Shown one piece after another: positions 6,109 through 12,397 of a DNA stretch of 12,397 nt. The number at the start of each line of letters is the position of its first letter. The stretch's first letter is position 1. Source of the stretch: CALGLS01 sp047626155 (lineage in GTDB: Bacteria > Bacteroidota > Bacteroidia > Chitinophagales > Saprospiraceae). The notes beneath the pieces are model-generated. The model did no database searches. It had not been told where the DNA came from and worked only from the letters and a program-made list of their open reading frames with translations. Position numbers and translations under genes: made by a program. The DNA is taken from NCBI GenBank assembly GCA_047626155.1, contig JBLHRR010000161.1, positions 1-12,397 on the forward strand. Direction: 5' to 3'.

Positions 6109-8169
6109 ATGTCCAAGAAGCAACCATCTAACAAAAAGTCAAAAGACAAATCAGTACCCAAAAGTGCTGCAACCTCGTCTGCCAAACTTTTACCATCCTT
6201 CTTCTACAACACGAAAGTGAATTGTTGGATTATTCTAGTTTTTGGTTTTTTGTTATATGCCAATACGCTTACTCATAAATACACTCAGGACGATGCCATT
6301 GTTATTTATGACAATATGTACACGACTCAAGGCATTGCGGGTATTCCGGGCCTATTGAAGTACGATACCTTCAAAGGTTTTTTTAAAGTAGAAGGAAAAG
6401 ATAAGTTGGTGTCGGGAGGTCGTTATCGTCCCTTTACGCCTTTGATGTTTGCGGTAGAATGGCAGATTTTCAAAAGACCGGATAAAGATGATAATGGAAA
6501 TATTAAAAAAGACGCGGAGGGGAATACGCTTTATCAGGCTTATTTTATTGGCCACTTGATTAATAGTTTGCTCTATGGACTGACGGGGATCGTGTTGTAC
6601 TTATTATTGTTACAAATATTAGTAATGCGTTTCGGAAAGGACTTTGCATGTTTCGTTGCTTTGCTCACGACGCTTGTATTTATAGCACATCCCATTCACA
6701 CGGAAGCGGTTGCTAATATCAAAGGACGTGATGAAGTTATGACTTTGCTGGCTAGCTTGGCCGCATTGTATTATTCCTGGCGAGCCTACAAAGAAGAGAA
6801 TATTATTTTCAATATTATTGCCGCCGTACTTTTCTTTATTGCATTATTGTCTAAAGAAAACGCAATTACTTTCCTGGCTGTGGTGCCATTGACTTTTTAC
6901 TTTTTCAGTAAAATTAATTTCGGGAATATTGCAAAACATACGGCTCCCTTGCTTGTGGCGGCCCTGGCCTTCTTGGCCATTCGATTCAGTATACTGGGTA
7001 CTCCTATGGGCCCATTGAGTATGGAATTGATGAACAACCCTTATCTCAAAATTGAAGGAAATCAGTGGGTTCACTTTTCGATAGGAGAAAAGATGGCGAC
7101 GATTATGTACACCTTGGGCTACTATGTAAAACTATTACTGGTGCCTCATCCCTTGACCCATGATTATTATCCGCGCCATATTGATATTATGAGCTTTGGC
7201 GATTGGCAAGTTTTGCTAAGTCTTGCCTTTTATGGTGTGTTAGGCTTTTTGGCCGTTCGAGGCTTAGCGAAAAAAGACCTGATCAGTTATGGAATTTTAT
7301 TTTTCCTTTTGACTACCTCTATTATTTCTAACATTGTATTTCCGGTGGGAACCAATATGTCGGAGCGTTTCATGTTTATGCCTTCGGTAGGATTTTGTCT
7401 GGTGCTGGCGGTATTGGCTTGGCGATGGGCAGCGCAAAAAGAAAGATTGGGCAACTTGCAAATGGTAATGGGCGTAGCGGGTATTTTTATAGTATTGCTT
7501 AGCGCAAAAACGGTGATGAGGAATACGGTTTGGAAAGATAATTACACCCTCTTCACCACGGATATAAAAACATCTCAAAATAGTGTAAAGTTACTAAATG
7601 CGGTGGGAGCGGAAACTAGTATTAAAGCTGCAAAAAAATCGAATGAAGCTGTTCGAAATAAAGAGCTTCAGCAGTCGCTTGTTTATTTGGAAAGAGCAAT
7701 AGCGCTTCATCCTACTTATAAAAATGCCTTTCTACAATTGGGTAATGTAAACAACTACTTAAAAGATTATGACAAATCGATTCAATATTATCAGAAGGTA
7801 CTTCAGTTGGATCAAAACGACCAAAACGGCTTCAATAATTTAGGTATCACTTATCGCGAAGCTGGGAAGTTTTACGGCGAAAAAGGTAACATGCAAAAAG
7901 CCATGACTTATCTGAAGAAAGCACAAGAGATGCGACCTGATGATTATGAAGTCCTCCGATTATTAGGTGTCGCCAACGGAGTGTCGGGCAATCATACCAA
8001 AGCAATTGAGTTTTTTACGAAAGCTACTCAGGCACAACCTAACAATGCAGATGCATTTTGGAATTTGGGGAACGCTTGGTATTATGCTAAGGATGAAGCA
8101 AAGGCAAATCAATACAGACAAAAGGCACTGGAGATGGATCCGGAAGTTGGAAAAAGAGGAGGGCAATGA
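6109..8169 (+). CDS. TMTC-like GT-C membrane glycosyltransferase with C-terminal TPR repeats
   Basis: A 686-residue multi-pass membrane protein. A basic, Lys/Ser-rich N-terminus (1-30) precedes helix 1 (about 38-53) and then YTQDDAIV with Asp61-Asp62, the acidic pair expected in the first outer loop of GT-C enzymes. HPIHTEAVANIKGRDE (194-209) and LLSKENAITF (246-255) are hallmarks of the TMTC/DUF1736 family, as is the later NIVFPVGTNMSERFMFMPS (408-426). About ten hydrophobic segments extend to about residue 470. The C-terminus carries about four TPR units (537-570, 572-610 with an insertion, 612-645, 646-679). Eukaryotic TMTCs are O-mannosyltransferases using dolichol-phosphate mannose. For the bacterial relative a lipid-linked sugar donor and envelope protein acceptor are inference. 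Its stop overlaps the next start (ATGA at 8166-8169), so the two are probably translated from one mRNA. The start codon has no evident ribosome binding site. Confidence 0.85.
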   Translation: MSKKQPSNKKSKDKSVPKSAATSSAKLLPSFFYNTKVNCWIILVFGFLLYANTLTHKYTQDDAIVIYDNMYTTQGIAGIPGLLKYDTFKGFFKVEGKDKLVSGGRYRPFTPLMFAVEWQIFKRPDKDDNGNIKKDAEGNTLYQAYFIGHLINSLLYGLTGIVLYLLLLQILVMRFGKDFACFVALLTTLVFIAHPIHTEAVANIKGRDEVMTLLASLAALYYSWRAYKEENIIFNIIAAVLFFIALLSKENAITFLAVVPLTFYFFSKINFGNIAKHTAPLLVAALAFLAIRFSILGTPMGPLSMELMNNPYLKIEGNQWVHFSIGEKMATIMYTLGYYVKLLLVPHPLTHDYYPRHIDIMSFGDWQVLLSLAFYGVLGFLAVRGLAKKDLISYGILFFLLTTSIISNIVFPVGTNMSERFMFMPSVGFCLVLAVLAWRWAAQKERLGNLQMVMGVAGIFIVLLSAKTVMRNTVWKDNYTLFTTDIKTSQNSVKLLNAVGAETSIKAAKKSNEAVRNKELQQSLVYLERAIALHPTYKNAFLQLGNVNNYLKDYDKSIQYYQKVLQLDQNDQNGFNNLGITYREAGKFYGEKGNMQKAMTYLKKAQEMRPDDYEVLRLLGVANGVSGNHTKAIEFFTKATQAQPNNADAFWNLGNAWYYAKDEAKANQYRQKALEMDPEVGKRGGQ

Positions 8170-9161
8170 TAGAGGATATTATATATAAGACAAAAGAATC
8201 AGTATCAGTGAGTATGAGACCAGCAAGAATAATAGGGAAGTATACAGGGGCAGAAAAGGGACCACTGGTAATCGTCATTGGAGGAATGCACGGGAATGAA
8301 CCGGCAGGCCCAAATGCTTTGCAACAGATGTTTGATATGTTGGCTGTAGAGCCGGACAACAATCCGGACTTTCGATTCAAGGGTTGCTTGTTGGGTATAC
8401 GTGGGAATACCAGAGCGATGGGTGAAAATTTACGATTTATTGATCGTGACCTTAACCGGATTTGGACAAAGGAGCATGTTGAAAAAATGAAAGCAACTCC
8501 TATCTGTGAACTAAAAAATGAAGACCTGGAGCTTCGGGAAATGATAGACCTGATAGAATCCGAAATCGCTAGTTATCAACCCGGTGAAATCATATTGTTA
8601 GATCTTCATACCACTACTGCCCATGGCGGTATTTTTTCTATCCCTTCGGATACCAACACAAGCTTAGATGTAGCCATAGAATTACACGCTCCCGTAATTG
8701 TTGGCTTGCTAAAAGGAATTGAAGGAACTTTGTTACATTATTTTTGTACAGAAAATATTGGCGTGAAAACTTGCTCGATGGCTTTTGAATCCGGACAGCA
8801 CCAGGAAGAACTTTCTGTCAACCGAGCCATTGCAGCTGTTACCAATTGTTTGCGTACAGTCGGTTGTGTCCAAGGCGAACATGTGGAAAATCGGCATGAT
8901 GAATTGCTGATTGCTTATTCTAAAAAATTACCAAAGGTAGCAGAGTTAATTTCGGTTCATCAAATTAAAAGGGGCGATGAATTTCAGATGGTACCTGGTT
9001 ATATCAATTTTCAAAAAGTAAAAAAAGGAGAATGTTTGGCAACCGATCGGTACGGAGATATCCTTGCCAATGAGGAGGCGCTGATCTTGATGCCGCTATA
9101 TCAACCGCAGGGGGGTGATGGTTTCTTTTTGATCCGAGAGGTGAAGAGTGATTCTTATTAA
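8166..9161 (+). CDS. succinylglutamate desuccinylase/aspartoacylase-family zinc hydrolase
   Basis: A 331-residue M14-like metallohydrolase of the AstE/ASPA family, which removes acyl groups from N-acyl amino acids in the cytoplasm. The zinc-site motif GGMHGNEPAG gives ligands His42 and Glu45. The third ligand is His148 in LLDLHTTTAHGG. Other family landmarks are GNTRAM (80-85), FIDRDLNRIW (91-100) and AFESGQH (206-212), with Glu208 as the likely catalytic base. The C-terminal part (about 245-325) fits the small beta-rich domain that caps the active site in this family. All key residues are present, so the enzyme should be active. The exact substrate is unknown; no arginine-catabolic (ast) genes are nearby, so succinylglutamate is unlikely. 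The start overlaps the stop of the glycosyltransferase gene by four bases (ATGA), indicating translational coupling. No signal peptide is seen. Confidence 0.88.
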   Translation: MIEDIIYKTKESVSVSMRPARIIGKYTGAEKGPLVIVIGGMHGNEPAGPNALQQMFDMLAVEPDNNPDFRFKGCLLGIRGNTRAMGENLRFIDRDLNRIWTKEHVEKMKATPICELKNEDLELREMIDLIESEIASYQPGEIILLDLHTTTAHGGIFSIPSDTNTSLDVAIELHAPVIVGLLKGIEGTLLHYFCTENIGVKTCSMAFESGQHQEELSVNRAIAAVTNCLRTVGCVQGEHVENRHDELLIAYSKKLPKVAELISVHQIKRGDEFQMVPGYINFQKVKKGECLATDRYGDILANEEALILMPLYQPQGGDGFFLIREVKSDSY

Positions 9162-9252
9162 GCTGCGGTGTAGAACGTAACCTTTTGTTACTTTGACTGT
9201 TGTTTAAAAATCTACCTCTTTTATATAGGAAAATAAACCGTAGTATTACACT

Positions 9253-9355
9253 AAAAATAATTTCCCGATTTCTTTGGTGGAAACGATTATATAAACCACT
9301 CTCCCTGCGGTCGTTTTGATTTACATAATCGTTTCCAAATCGGGATTTAATTTTT
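9253..9355. repeat. large imperfect hairpin with a 7-base bulge
   Basis: The left arm is 9253-9271 plus 9279-9295 and the right arm is 9320-9355. They pair over 36 positions with four mismatches: 16 of 17 in the inner part (GGAAACGATTATATAAA against 9320-9336) and 16 of 19 in the outer part (CCCGATTT against AAATCGGG). Only the left arm carries the extra bases CTTTGGT (9272-9278). The loop is 24 bases (9296-9319). The right arm ends in ATTTAATTTTT, so it could terminate the upstream operon and, by its A-rich left edge, also act in the other direction. The length and the bulge are unusual for a simple terminator. Confidence 0.7.
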
Positions 9356-9393
9356 CGTTGTCACTTAGATAATTTCTAACAAAATAAATACAA

Positions 9394-10143
9394 ATGTTTA
9401 AAAAGACCCTAAAATGGCTGGCCATCATCGTCGGCGTACTTATCATCGGAATCGTCATTGCGGGACTAATGATGAATGAATCCAAACCTACAGGAACTAC
9501 CGGTCCGCAAGCCGACGCCTTAGCTAATAAAATGCTTATCGCAATTAATAAACCAGCCTGGGATAGTACGAAGTATGTCAACTGGACCTTTAAAGGAATG
9601 CATACCTTTCTCTGGGATAAAGAGCGTCATTTCGTTCGGGTTCGCTGGGGCGCAAACGAAGTCTTGCTACATACCAAATCCGTTACCGGAAAGGCCTATG
9701 TCAATGGTACGGAAGTAACTGGTGAAGATGCAAACAAACTTGTACAGGATGCCTGGAGTTACTTCTGCAACGATTCTTTCTGGCTCAACGCACCAGCTAA
9801 AGCTTTTGATCCGGGAACCAGTAGAGGTATTGTTAAAAATAAAGATGGTAGCGAAGATTTGATGGTCTCCTATGAATCTGGCGGCGTAACGCCTGGGGAC
9901 AGTTACCTTTGGATATTAGACGATTCAGGATTGCCAACGGCTTATAAAATGTGGGTAGATATTATTCCAATCGGTGGCTTCGGCGCGACTTGGGAGAAAT
10001 GGGAAAACCTACCAACCGGCGCCAAAATTTCTACTTTCCACAAGCTGACAGGATTGAGTTTAGATATTTCAGATTTGAAAGCAGGAATGAATGCAACGGC
10101 AGTAGGAGAGGATGGAGATCCGTTTGAATCATTGGTAAAGTAA
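9394..10143 (+). CDS. membrane-anchored protein of unknown function
   Basis: I do not recognise this 249-residue protein with confidence. The N-terminus MFKKTLKW is basic and followed by one hydrophobic helix (about 9-27), with no cysteine to make it a lipoprotein. It is therefore best read as an uncleaved anchor with the rest on the periplasmic side. After a Thr/Gly/Pro-rich linker (30-38) the soluble part is rich in Trp and beta-type stretches: YVNWTFKGMHTFLWDKERH, VRVRWGANEVLLHT, DAWSYFCNDSFWLNAP, DSYLWILDDSGLPTAYKMWV and FGATWEKWENLPTGAKIST. Alternating strands with the phrase about what the 'substrate' looks like (LDDSGLPTAYKMW) recall LolA-like or DUF6503-like Bacteroidota proteins; this is a guess on fold only. 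It stands alone between the large hairpin and the CTCTGYG repeats. The ATG at 9394 is the only good start; no clear promoter or ribosome binding site is visible. Confidence 0.75.
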   Translation: MFKKTLKWLAIIVGVLIIGIVIAGLMMNESKPTGTTGPQADALANKMLIAINKPAWDSTKYVNWTFKGMHTFLWDKERHFVRVRWGANEVLLHTKSVTGKAYVNGTEVTGEDANKLVQDAWSYFCNDSFWLNAPAKAFDPGTSRGIVKNKDGSEDLMVSYESGGVTPGDSYLWILDDSGLPTAYKMWVDIIPIGGFGATWEKWENLPTGAKISTFHKLTGLSLDISDLKAGMNATAVGEDGDPFESLVK

Positions 10144-10157
10144 TCGCGTTTTATTCC

Positions 10158-10242
10158 TCACGCAGAGCGGGCAAAGGAACACTGTTTTTATAGTATCTCG
10201 CTCTGTGGCCTCTGTGCTCTCTGTGTGATTATCCCGCATTAG
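10158..10242. repeat. CTCTGYG repeat unit 1
   Basis: The left end TCACGCAGAGCG (10158-10169) pairs with CTCTCTGTGTGA (10217-10228) in 10 of 12 positions. The right part, 10197-10231, is a 35-base core made of CTCTGTG-type words. It differs from 10329-10363 at only three positions, all TG in this copy and CG in the other. Both copies end in a CCCGCrTTAG motif. It lies 14 bases after the stop of the preceding gene and may be a bidirectional 3'-end structure. Confidence 0.7.
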
Positions 10243-10277
10243 TTACGCCAAGGTTCTTTTCCTCGATCGTATTTTTA

Positions 10278-10376
10278 AATCACACAGAGGCCACAGAGAG
10301 CACAGAGCTAACGCGTGTTTTGTAGTGCCTCGCTCTGCGGCCTCTGCGCTCTCTGCGTGATTAATCCCCGCGTTAG
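10278..10376. repeat. CTCTGYG repeat unit 2, 31-bp imperfect inverted repeat
   Basis: The left arm (10278-10308) pairs with the right arm (10332-10362) at 24 of 31 positions around a 23-base loop. Four of the seven differences become G-U pairs in minus-strand RNA, so the fold is better in the yaaA transcript, whose stop codon is 26 bases away. The outer motif TCACACAGAGG and the TTAG-type end repeat what is seen in unit 1. No ORF is present in 10144-10401 that looks real. Confidence 0.75.
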
Positions 10377-10401
10377 GTCACAACAAAAGAACCTCTCGTG
10401 C

Positions 10402-11166
10402 CTAGTCAATCGTAAACATCAAATCCCCCTCTTCAGAAAATTTCTTATTAAAGCGATAACCATTCACCTCCAAAGCTTCCAGCCCTTTGACCGTTTTGAT
10501 TTTGTTTTTCACAATCAAATGCGCCATCCTCCCTCTCGCCTTTTTTGCACTGAATGAAATGACCTTGTAAGTCCCGTTTCTATTTTCCTTAAAATGAATG
10601 TTGACAATTTTACCCGCTACCTTATCTTTCTTGACAGAATGGAAATATTCCTTAGAAGCCAAGTTTAAAACAACCTTACTTTTACTCTCCGCCAAGTCAT
10701 CGTTTATTCGATCAGTGATTTGATCTCCCCAAAATTCATAGAGGTTTTTGTTTTTCCCCACCTTCAACTTTGTACCCATTTCCAAACGATAAGCCTGCAT
10801 CAAATCCAAAGGACGCAGGATACCATAGAGGCCGGACAAAATACGAACATGCTTTTGTGCGAAATTCATTTCGGTTTTATTGAAAGCACTGGCTTCCAGC
10901 CCCGTGTACACATCACCATTAAAAGTATGAACGGCCGGTTTTGCATTCTCAGCCGTGAAGGGTATACTGAAGCTTTTATATCTGGCTACGTTTAGCTCCG
11001 CAATTTTATCGCTGATACTCATCAGCTTTTTTAGCCCAATGGCAGAGGTCTTTTTCAGTTTGTCTACTAGCACAGCAGATTGTTCGAGTCCTCTGGGCAT
11101 GCTGGTGTTCTTTATTTCAATAGGTTCCAGGTTTAAGCTTTTTGCTGGAGAGAGAAGTATGATCAT
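10402..11166 (-). CDS. yaaA: peroxide stress protein YaaA (DUF328/UPF0246)
   Basis: YaaA is a cytoplasmic DNA-binding protein that limits intracellular free iron and so reduces Fenton damage under H2O2 stress (known in E. coli, where it is OxyR-controlled). At 254 residues it is close to the E. coli 258. Conserved blocks run throughout: MIILLSPAKSLN (1-12), FNGDVYTGLEA (82-92), LSGLYGILRPLDLMQAYRLE (110-129), LYEFWGDQITDRIN (142-155), VVLNLASKEYFHSVK (165-179) and SFSAKKARGRMA (204-215). A longer frame begins at a TTG at 11226, adding 20 residues, but it overlaps the promoter box and the family starts at MIILLSPAK, so I use 11166. The gene ends near the CTCTGYG hairpins, which could serve as its 3' end. 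It is transcribed away from the gene at 11402. Confidence 0.95.
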   Translation of the reverse strand: MIILLSPAKSLNLEPIEIKNTSMPRGLEQSAVLVDKLKKTSAIGLKKLMSISDKIAELNVARYKSFSIPFTAENAKPAVHTFNGDVYTGLEASAFNKTEMNFAQKHVRILSGLYGILRPLDLMQAYRLEMGTKLKVGKNKNLYEFWGDQITDRINDDLAESKSKVVLNLASKEYFHSVKKDKVAGKIVNIHFKENRNGTYKVISFSAKKARGRMAHLIVKNKIKTVKGLEALEVNGYRFNKKFSEEGDLMFTID

Positions 11167-11223
11167 TTTTCTTTGTTTTTTTAGTCTTAGAACAAGAAGG
11201 AAAGCCTTCTGTTCATTCGCCTG

Positions 11224-11231
11224 CAAAAATA
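11224..11231 (-). promoter_or_regulatory. Bacteroidota -7 promoter box for yaaA
   Basis: On the minus strand the sequence reads TATTTTTG, an exact TAnnTTTG. It ends 57 bases upstream of the yaaA ATG at 11166. No clear -33 element or OxyR site is visible. Its position inside the 20-residue extension argues against the TTG start at 11226. Confidence 0.45.
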
Positions 11232-11367
11232 AGTATTCTGCTCCATTTATAGCGCCTCGAAGCAGACATCTTTTTTGTCATTTTGTTGCTCAGGATCGAT
11301 TAAAGAGAAGCATCCAAATGTTATAAGTTATTCTGTTATTGATCCTAAGTCCCTAATCTAAAAAACA

Positions 11368-11375
11368 TATCTTTG
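11368..11375 (+). promoter_or_regulatory. Bacteroidota -7 promoter box for the gene at 11402
   Basis: TATCTTTG is an exact TAnnTTTG and lies 26 bases before the ATG at 11402. The same box with similar spacing precedes trhO. With the yaaA box it makes 11232-11367 a divergent promoter region; I see nothing else there. Confidence 0.55.
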
Positions 11376-11401
11376 CGACCAAACTAAAGTGCTTATCTAA
11401 G

Positions 11402-12397
11402 ATGCTCAAAATGACCAAGGCTGACAAGCGATCTTCTTATTTCCTAAGCATAGGAATACTCTTGTTGGCTTTTTATGCTTTTTCTTTTCTCGTTCCTGTG
11501 CTCTTTCTGTGGTGTGGGCAGGCGATCAATGAAACTTGCTTTGTTGTTTCTATCCTGCTGACGATAGGAAGCTCCTTTTTTATTGTCAAAGCATTTCAAA
11601 AGCCAAAGCCATTACTGTTGTTAGGACTTAACTTAGTGCTTGCCTTTATTATCACGATCTCCGCCCTTATTGCACTCCGGTTTCTGGATACGACCTACGA
11701 TGGACAAACCTACCATCTGGAAGCCATTATGAATTTGGTAAATGGTTGGAATCCAATTCATCCGGAAAGCTCTCTCGTTGATACCTCATTGTGGACTTCT
11801 ATTCACTATCCCAAAGCCTCCTGGTATGCGGCAAGTAACATGATTGTATACTTTAATTCTATTGAAATAGGAAAAACGTATAACCTGCTTTTACTGTTTT
11901 CTTCTTTTTTTATTTCACTAGCAACATTAAAAGAAGTATTTAATTTTAAATATCCCTTAGCGACCTTTTTGGCGGTTTTGATTTCTTTAAATCCTATTTC
12001 GGGAAATCAGTTTTTGAGCTTTTATCTGGATGGGCAAATTGCAAGTTTAATTATTATTTTATTCGGCTTTTTTTTATTATTCCTTAAAAGCTATCCAAAA
12101 AATATTTTACTGGCCAGTATGTCTCTGGTTTTTATTTCCTTAATTAATTTGAAATTTCCGTCTTTGGTTTTTGCAGTTATTTTTTGTGCTGGGTTTGTAT
12201 TATTTTATTTATGGAAAAATGATTTTAAAAATATAATAAAATTACCATTGCTTTTTGGGATTGTATTTTTAATAGGTAGTTTTTTTATTGGTTATAGCCC
12301 TTATTTTGTTAATACCTTTGAGTATGCCCATCCTTTTTATCCATTAAATGAAGTGCATTTATTAGAAGGTGGAAATCAGGCAGATAATTTTAATGGC
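11402..12397 (+). CDS. multi-pass membrane protein, probable GT-C-type glycosyltransferase (3' end beyond window)
   Basis: The frame is open from the ATG at 11402 to the last base (332 codons), so the C-terminus is missing. A second ATG is at codon 4. The protein begins MLKMTKADKRSSY and has about eight hydrophobic helices, the first at about 14-37. After the third helix comes an outer-loop motif, RFLDTTYDGQTYHLEAIMNL (about 93-112), followed by VNGWNPIHPE. An acidic/His loop at this place, followed by a predicted helix, is the layout of GT-C enzymes that use lipid-linked sugars. Later SFYLDGQIAS, INLKFPSLVF and YSPYFVNTFEYAHPFYP fit the same type. I cannot assign a named family, and a polysaccharide or lipid transfer role is inference. 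Base composition changes inside the gene: about 45% GC before 11830 and about 27% after. No divergent-gene function links it to yaaA. Confidence 0.8.
   Translation, partial: MLKMTKADKRSSYFLSIGILLLAFYAFSFLVPVLFLWCGQAINETCFVVSILLTIGSSFFIVKAFQKPKPLLLLGLNLVLAFIITISALIALRFLDTTYDGQTYHLEAIMNLVNGWNPIHPESSLVDTSLWTSIHYPKASWYAASNMIVYFNSIEIGKTYNLLLLFSSFFISLATLKEVFNFKYPLATFLAVLISLNPISGNQFLSFYLDGQIASLIIILFGFFLLFLKSYPKNILLASMSLVFISLINLKFPSLVFAVIFCAGFVLFYLWKNDFKNIIKLPLLFGIVFLIGSFFIGYSPYFVNTFEYAHPFYPLNEVHLLEGGNQADNFNG

Noticed and set aside
10158..10376. CTCTGYG repeats as a CRISPR array
   Set aside because: There are only two units, of internally palindromic type, with no regular spacers and no cas genes.
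11167..11226. 20-residue N-terminal extension of YaaA from a TTG start
   Set aside because: The family begins at MIILLSPAK, and the -7 box at 11224-11231 overlaps the proposed start.
10955..11326. 123-codon plus-strand open frame over the yaaA start region
   Set aside because: Its hydrophobic look comes from the antisense of yaaA. It covers the yaaA promoter and has no start context of its own.

Overview
The window looks like chromosomal DNA of a member of the Bacteroidota, probably a Saprospiria/Lewinella-like lineage (lineage is inference). The first protein ends in a type IX secretion (Por) C-terminal sorting domain, a Bacteroidota hallmark. Several genes are preceded by the TAnnTTTG -7 box of this phylum. 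Clear Shine-Dalgarno sequences are absent, and base composition is moderately AT-rich.

Layout, left to right. Positions 1-177 are a leader with a promoter box, a tiny upstream ORF and five tandem heptamers. It precedes a secreted bacillopeptidase F-like subtilase (178-1968). Next is the tRNA U34 hydroxylase gene trhO (2142-3191). Positions 3192-3938 are a degenerate stretch: a 21-codon gene fragment, AT-rich inverted and tandem repeats, and a broken PIN-domain gene of VapC type. The broken gene ends on the same palindromic hexamer (3933-3938) as the convergent sugar-porter MFS gene (3933-5276, minus). Then come a BON-LysM protein of the Kbp/YgaU family (5491-5952) and a two-gene operon with an ATGA stop/start overlap: a TMTC-like membrane glycosyltransferase with C-terminal TPRs (6109-8169) and an AstE/aspartoacylase-family zinc hydrolase (8166-9161). 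A large imperfect hairpin (9253-9355) precedes an unrecognised membrane-anchored protein (9394-10143). Two GC-richer hairpin repeats (10158-10376) separate it from convergent yaaA (10402-11166, minus). A divergent multi-pass membrane protein, probably GT-C-like, starts at 11402 and runs off the right edge.

Most genes are ordinary housekeeping or envelope genes that share no single pathway. The only strong operon signal is the glycosyltransferase/hydrolase pair. I found no CRISPR array, phage, transposase, rRNA or tRNA, and no convincing novel multi-gene system. What deserves a second look is mainly non-coding: the heptamer leader, the decayed PIN locus with its shared palindromic stop, the bulged 36-bp hairpin, the CTCTGYG repeat family, and a sharp GC drop inside the last gene.
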